NCBI GenBank assembly: GCA_950054155.1
Contig: CATLOT010000025.1
Coordinates: 1-55,461 of the forward strand
Direction of reading: 5' to 3'
Length of the DNA stretch: 55,461 nucleotides
Source: an uncultured Bacteriovoracaceae bacterium
Lineage (GTDB): Bacteria > Bdellovibrionota > Bacteriovoracia > Bacteriovoracales > Bacteriovoracaceae
In this document: piece after piece, positions 52,210 through 55,461 of the stretch
Layout: every line of letters begins with the position of its first letter
Position numbering within the stretch: position 1 is the stretch's first letter
Program-made: the position numbers and the translations under genes
Notes under the pieces: model-generated
What the model was told of the DNA's origin: nothing
Database searches by the model: none
The model's input: only the letters and a program-made list of their open reading frames with translations

Positions 52210-52589
52210 TGGAACCCCGTCAATCCCTTAAATGGGCCAGACAAAAGTTTCTCGCGGCTGCGACAATTATCGCAAAGGATCCCAAGAAGATCCTAAGCCT
52301 CGTGACTGACGTTGAAGGAAAGCTCAGCACCCAAAAATTCAAAGATCAATTTAAGACCTTCTGGGATGACTTAAAGATTCTTCTCAATCTTCTCAAAGAC
52401 ACGGCAACCGGAAAGTATAAGCCTAAGTCAAAGAAGAATATCCTTCTCATTATTTTAGGTCTTCTCTATTTTCTAAGCCCCCTCGACCTTGTTCCTGACC
52501 TTTTAATCGGAGGCTTCCTTGACGATGCCGCCGTCCTCGCATGGATTGTCACAAAAGTGCAAGACGAGATCACTCACTACAAGAATTGA
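52209..52589 (+). CDS. YkvA/DUF1232 family membrane protein
   Basis: The C-terminal half carries the DUF1232 signature: ILLIILGLLYFLSPLDLVPDLLIGGFLDDAAVLAWIV, a helical hairpin in the membrane with the LSPLDLVPD motif. The N-terminal half is basic and helical. The function of the family is not established. It is coupled to the small lipoprotein gene and its end overlaps the convergent FtsX-like gene by 13 nt. Confidence 0.85.
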   Translation: MEPRQSLKWARQKFLAAATIIAKDPKKILSLVTDVEGKLSTQKFKDQFKTFWDDLKILLNLLKDTATGKYKPKSKKNILLIILGLLYFLSPLDLVPDLLIGGFLDDAAVLAWIVTKVQDEITHYKN

Positions 52590-55129
52590 GAGGCCTTCAC
52601 TTTAAGCGCCCCTCTCGTGGCAACAGAAGCCGTAAAAGCGCACATCAAAGTAATAATAATGATACTTCCTACTGGTAACCACCAAGAGACAACCCAAAGT
52701 CCATCAAAGAAAAGATGACTCACCGTAAAACTTACAATAAGCCCAAAACAAGAACCTAAGAGAGAAGAGCAAAGCCCAATTCCAATAAACTCCCTAAGAA
52801 CCATCTTACGAATATCTTTAAGTCTCATCCCAATAACTTTGAGCAGAACAATATCATTCTTTCTTCCTTCCATCTGATGATTGGCAAGAGAGAAGAGAAC
52901 AAGAATTCCCACAAAGAGGCAAAGAACACTCATGGCCTTAAGGGCCCAACTCATCTGCCCCATGACATCCAGTATCTTCTTGACGACTCGAGAAATATCA
53001 ACCGCACTCACATTGGGAAACTTATCATAGAGGCCGCTTTGAATAGTATCTTTTCTTTTCTCTTCCACTTTAGGCACAGCTGCCAACCACGTCTTAGGAG
53101 CATCATCTAAAACTCCTGATTGAAACTGAATGAAGAAGTTCGGCAGAAAACTGGTCCAGCGCACCTTTCTTAGGTTCCACACTTTACCAACAACCGGTAC
53201 ACCGAGAACATCAAAAGTAAGCAGATCCCCAAGTTCAATACCAAGGCGATCGGCATAACGCTGCTCCACTGATATAAGAGGGTGCTCATCTCGTGTCGTA
53301 TCGTAAGGCCCAGGAAAGGCCTCCCCTTCAACGATAGTCTCGCTCTCACTTAATTCATCACGATAACTAAGGTTGGTCCCTCTATTTCTAAAGCGTTGCT
53401 CCCGTTCCTGTTCACGGGTAAGAGTCTCTTTGTTTTCAACAAGCACAGCTTTGTCATTAATCTTTTTAATACGTGAACGAATAAAAGGACTTAAGGAGAG
53501 AAGCTTTGTTTGTTCTTTCTTTTCAAAGAATTCTCTCAGTGGTTCAACCTGCTCATCTTGAATATCAAAGAGAAAGAGGCTTGGCAGTCGACTCTCATTT
53601 TCCATGGATAACTCTGCTTGAATAGACTGTTGAAGCATCGGAATAAGATTGAGGAGCATACTTCCAAGAAGAAGACTTAAAAAGATCGATATCGTACTCA
53701 CTTTATAGCGACCCATATAACGAAAACTAAGCTTTGGGATTAAAGCGAGATTCTGGGAGGCCTTAACACCCCATCGCAAGAGGAATAACCCAAGAGGAAA
53801 AGCGATGAGAGTCACCCCAAAGAAAAGACCAAGAAAAGCCCCTCCTACCTTAAAGGAGCGTGCTGCATAGAGGGTCATCATACAAAAGAAGAAAAAATAC
53901 GGAAGATAGTGCATCCAAAATAGTGGTTTATCCCCTGAGCGCATTTCGGCCACCTCTTGAAAGAGTCCCGCCGGTTTGCCTTGAAGGGCACTTAAAATGA
54001 GAGGATAGGCCAATAAGAGGACTCCAATGAGACCAACACAAAGGCCCATTGCAAGAGCACGAAGACTTATTAATGCTGGAAGTTCAAAGGGCAGCACATA
54101 ACCCAGAAAAAAGTTTAAGGCCGGAATAACAAGACTTCCGATCGCCATGCCGAGGAAGCTCCCCAGAAGACTTAAGATAAAAACATGAAGAAGATAAAGC
54201 CTGAAGATGCGCCCCCTCTTTAACCCAAGGGATGAATAGATCGCAAAACTCTGCCTTTTGCCTCCAAGATGAGAGCGGTAGAGGTAGAAGAGGCCAACAC
54301 TCGCTAGGAATAGCGCCACCAGGGAGACAAGTCCCAAAAAGTCGGAGAGATAGGCTAAAATTCGACCAACCTGCTGAGAACTTTTTTGTGGTGTTGTGAC
54401 CTTTACAGCATTGTCGTCAATTTCCTCATTTAATTTATCGACAAAGTCTTTAGAGACATCCTTCGTTGTTTTTACCGCAACATAGTAGCGAATAGTCGAT
54501 CCCTTTTGAATAAGCCCAGCTGCTTTCGCATCGGATTCGAGAAGAAATACCTTTGGTGCCACAGAGCCCATTTCAAAGGTTTGTTGGGAGTCATCAATAA
54601 TTTCATGAGTGATGGCAAAGGACTTATTTCCAATTTTTAAACTCTCTTGAGAGAGTTGCTTGAGGACCTCAGGATAAACCCATAACTCCCCTTCCTTTAT
54701 TTGATGGTTTTCCTTTGATGGATAAGAAAACTCAGCTCCGGTTTTAAGATTGCGAACCCTTAAAGCACCATAAAAGGGAAACGGGCTCTTACTCTTATTC
54801 ATGGTTTCAAGAAAAATAAGTCTGCTTTTTTCTCTAGAACGGGCCATCGAAAACATGGTCATAAATTCGGTGTGGTCACTAAGAGCATTATCGTCTTTAA
54901 GGGCTTTGAGAAGAAGCTCCTCTTTTTCCCCTTTAAGTGAAAAGCGGCTTGAAAGAGTAAGATCTGCCCCGAGAAGATTCTTGGCCCTTTGGGCTAGCAC
55001 CGTCTCAAAACTTGTCTTAAAGTTTTCAATCGTTATAAGGCCAAGAAGACCAATGGCAACATTTACAACAAAGAGAAAAGAAAAGAATTTATTATAACGA
55101 ATCTCACGCCATGCCATTCTAAGGAGCAT
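52577..55129 (-). CDS. FtsX-like ABC transporter permease
   Basis: The 850-residue protein has the layout of long FtsX/MacB-type permeases (YbbP-like): one N-terminal helix (about 15-35), a periplasmic domain, helices near 265-290, 310-340 and 355-385, two more helices near 405-450, a second helix plus periplasmic domain (about 475-720), and three final helices (725-845). LKVIGMRLKDIRKMVLREFIGIGL is the typical link between the last helices. Its ATG overlaps the stop of the LolD-like ATPase by one base. Such pairs move lipids or lipoproteins or act in envelope stress. Confidence 0.85.
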   Translation of the reverse strand: MLLRMAWREIRYNKFFSFLFVVNVAIGLLGLITIENFKTSFETVLAQRAKNLLGADLTLSSRFSLKGEKEELLLKALKDDNALSDHTEFMTMFSMARSREKSRLIFLETMNKSKSPFPFYGALRVRNLKTGAEFSYPSKENHQIKEGELWVYPEVLKQLSQESLKIGNKSFAITHEIIDDSQQTFEMGSVAPKVFLLESDAKAAGLIQKGSTIRYYVAVKTTKDVSKDFVDKLNEEIDDNAVKVTTPQKSSQQVGRILAYLSDFLGLVSLVALFLASVGLFYLYRSHLGGKRQSFAIYSSLGLKRGRIFRLYLLHVFILSLLGSFLGMAIGSLVIPALNFFLGYVLPFELPALISLRALAMGLCVGLIGVLLLAYPLILSALQGKPAGLFQEVAEMRSGDKPLFWMHYLPYFFFFCMMTLYAARSFKVGGAFLGLFFGVTLIAFPLGLFLLRWGVKASQNLALIPKLSFRYMGRYKVSTISIFLSLLLGSMLLNLIPMLQQSIQAELSMENESRLPSLFLFDIQDEQVEPLREFFEKKEQTKLLSLSPFIRSRIKKINDKAVLVENKETLTREQEREQRFRNRGTNLSYRDELSESETIVEGEAFPGPYDTTRDEHPLISVEQRYADRLGIELGDLLTFDVLGVPVVGKVWNLRKVRWTSFLPNFFIQFQSGVLDDAPKTWLAAVPKVEEKRKDTIQSGLYDKFPNVSAVDISRVVKKILDVMGQMSWALKAMSVLCLFVGILVLFSLANHQMEGRKNDIVLLKVIGMRLKDIRKMVLREFIGIGLCSSLLGSCFGLIVSFTVSHLFFDGLWVVSWWLPVGSIIIITLMCAFTASVATRGALKVKASQFL

Positions 55130-55281
55130 TAGAGCTGCTCCTCTTTTAAGAAGCCGCCTTCTAACACAAAGGTTTTCTCACAACGAGCGGCAAGTTCTTT
55201 ATTATGGGTCACTAAAATCATGGCCTTCTTCTTCTCTTTCACCAGATTAAAAATAATTTCCATCACCTTTTCACCCGATGG
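55129..55281 (-). pseudogene. C-terminal fragment of a LolD-like ABC ATPase
   Basis: The minus frame ending at the TAA at 55131-55129 reads PSGEKVMEIIFNLV, then AMILVTHNKELAARC with the H-loop histidine, then a short basic and acidic end. This is the last about 50 residues of a LolD/MacB-type ATPase that partners the FtsX-like permease. Upstream, around 55275-55300, homology stops: no DEPTGNLD Walker B or signature appears, and the frame meets a TGA within about 20 codons. The gene is therefore broken at or near this point. Confidence 0.65.
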
Positions 55282-55461
55282 GCGCAGCGTTTTTGTGGGG
55301 ACATTGGAGGGCTTTCAGGTAATTCCACTAAAAGATCTGGGTCTATTTAATAACCCATTCACCCTTGGTTTTTCAGATGATGGGGGTGCATTGCAAGTCA
55401 GCAAAAAAGGAACAATTGCTGTCACAGCCGCTCGTAATAGTTCCTGTTTATTCAGAACGAT
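55265..55461 (+). CDS. beta-propeller-like reading frame, incomplete at both ends
   Basis: The plus frame reads TFSPDGRSVFVGTLEGFQVIP and continues open to the window end, with FTLGFSDDGGALQVSKKGTIAV. FSPDGR with following beta strands is typical of WD40 or similar propeller repeats. The frame has no credible start of its own, because upstream it lies antisense to the ABC ATPase fragment. Probably the inner part of a gene whose 5' end was lost at the junction. Confidence 0.4.

Overview
The window reads like chromosomal DNA of a Bdellovibrionota bacterium, most likely a relative of Bacteriovorax/Peredibacter. This is inferred from gene content: an Agl/Glt-type gliding motor cluster, a flagellin, many envelope beta-barrels and lipoproteins, HD-GYP-like and receiver proteins, and a CarD regulator. 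It is gene-dense on both strands. I see no rRNA, tRNA, CRISPR array or insertion sequence.

Layout. 85-1942 (minus): alginate-export-type porin interrupted by one in-frame stop, preceded by ribosomal protein L25 with a terminator between them. 2118-6641 (plus): DUF3617-type protein, then a beta-oxidation block (3-hydroxyacyl-CoA dehydrogenase, a separate protein carrying a further dehydrogenase C-terminal domain, 3-oxoadipyl-CoA-type thiolase), then DUF523, DUF501 and a small acidic protein. 6697-9832 (plus): cation/proton antiporter and a two-component pair whose kinase has an ethylene-receptor-like membrane domain. 9816-21334 (minus): ten tightly packed genes resembling the Myxococcus gliding machine: a TolQ/TolR/TolR-type proton channel, TPR proteins, an AgmX/TonB-like envelope-spanning protein, a beta-barrel, and two lipoproteins, one with a von Willebrand A domain. 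21470-24131 (minus): HTTM-DCC fusion protein and flagellin. 24411-28707 (plus): three signalling proteins with degenerate catalytic or phosphoacceptor sites. 28704-34267 (minus): hybrid kinase, metallophosphoesterase, UvrB, CarD. 34429-42158 (plus, with one small minus gene): HD-GYP-type protein, then an RND exporter, LolA-like protein and FecR-beta-barrel fusion that look like one envelope export system. 42958-49958 (plus): a 1992-residue secreted protein with about 27 four-cysteine repeats, followed by a six-cysteine secreted protein and a small beta-barrel. 49979-51884 (minus): thioesterase and ABC-2 exporter. 52024-55461: small lipoprotein, YkvA-like protein, FtsX-like permease, and a truncated LolD-like ATPase that ends at an apparent junction with a beta-propeller reading frame.

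Main points. (1) The giant repeat protein is the strongest candidate for an undescribed system: its cysteines flank every predicted inter-helix loop, so it may be a disulfide-stapled helical rod. (2) The gliding cluster has a probable sigma70 promoter with two 11-bp direct repeats just upstream of a consensus -35. (3) Translation starts are unusual: several genes have a -10-like hexamer exactly 6 nt before the start codon (possible leaderless mRNAs), and three have hairpins whose 3' arm holds the Shine-Dalgarno. (4) The porin stop codon and the right-edge junction should be checked as mutation versus sequencing or assembly error.
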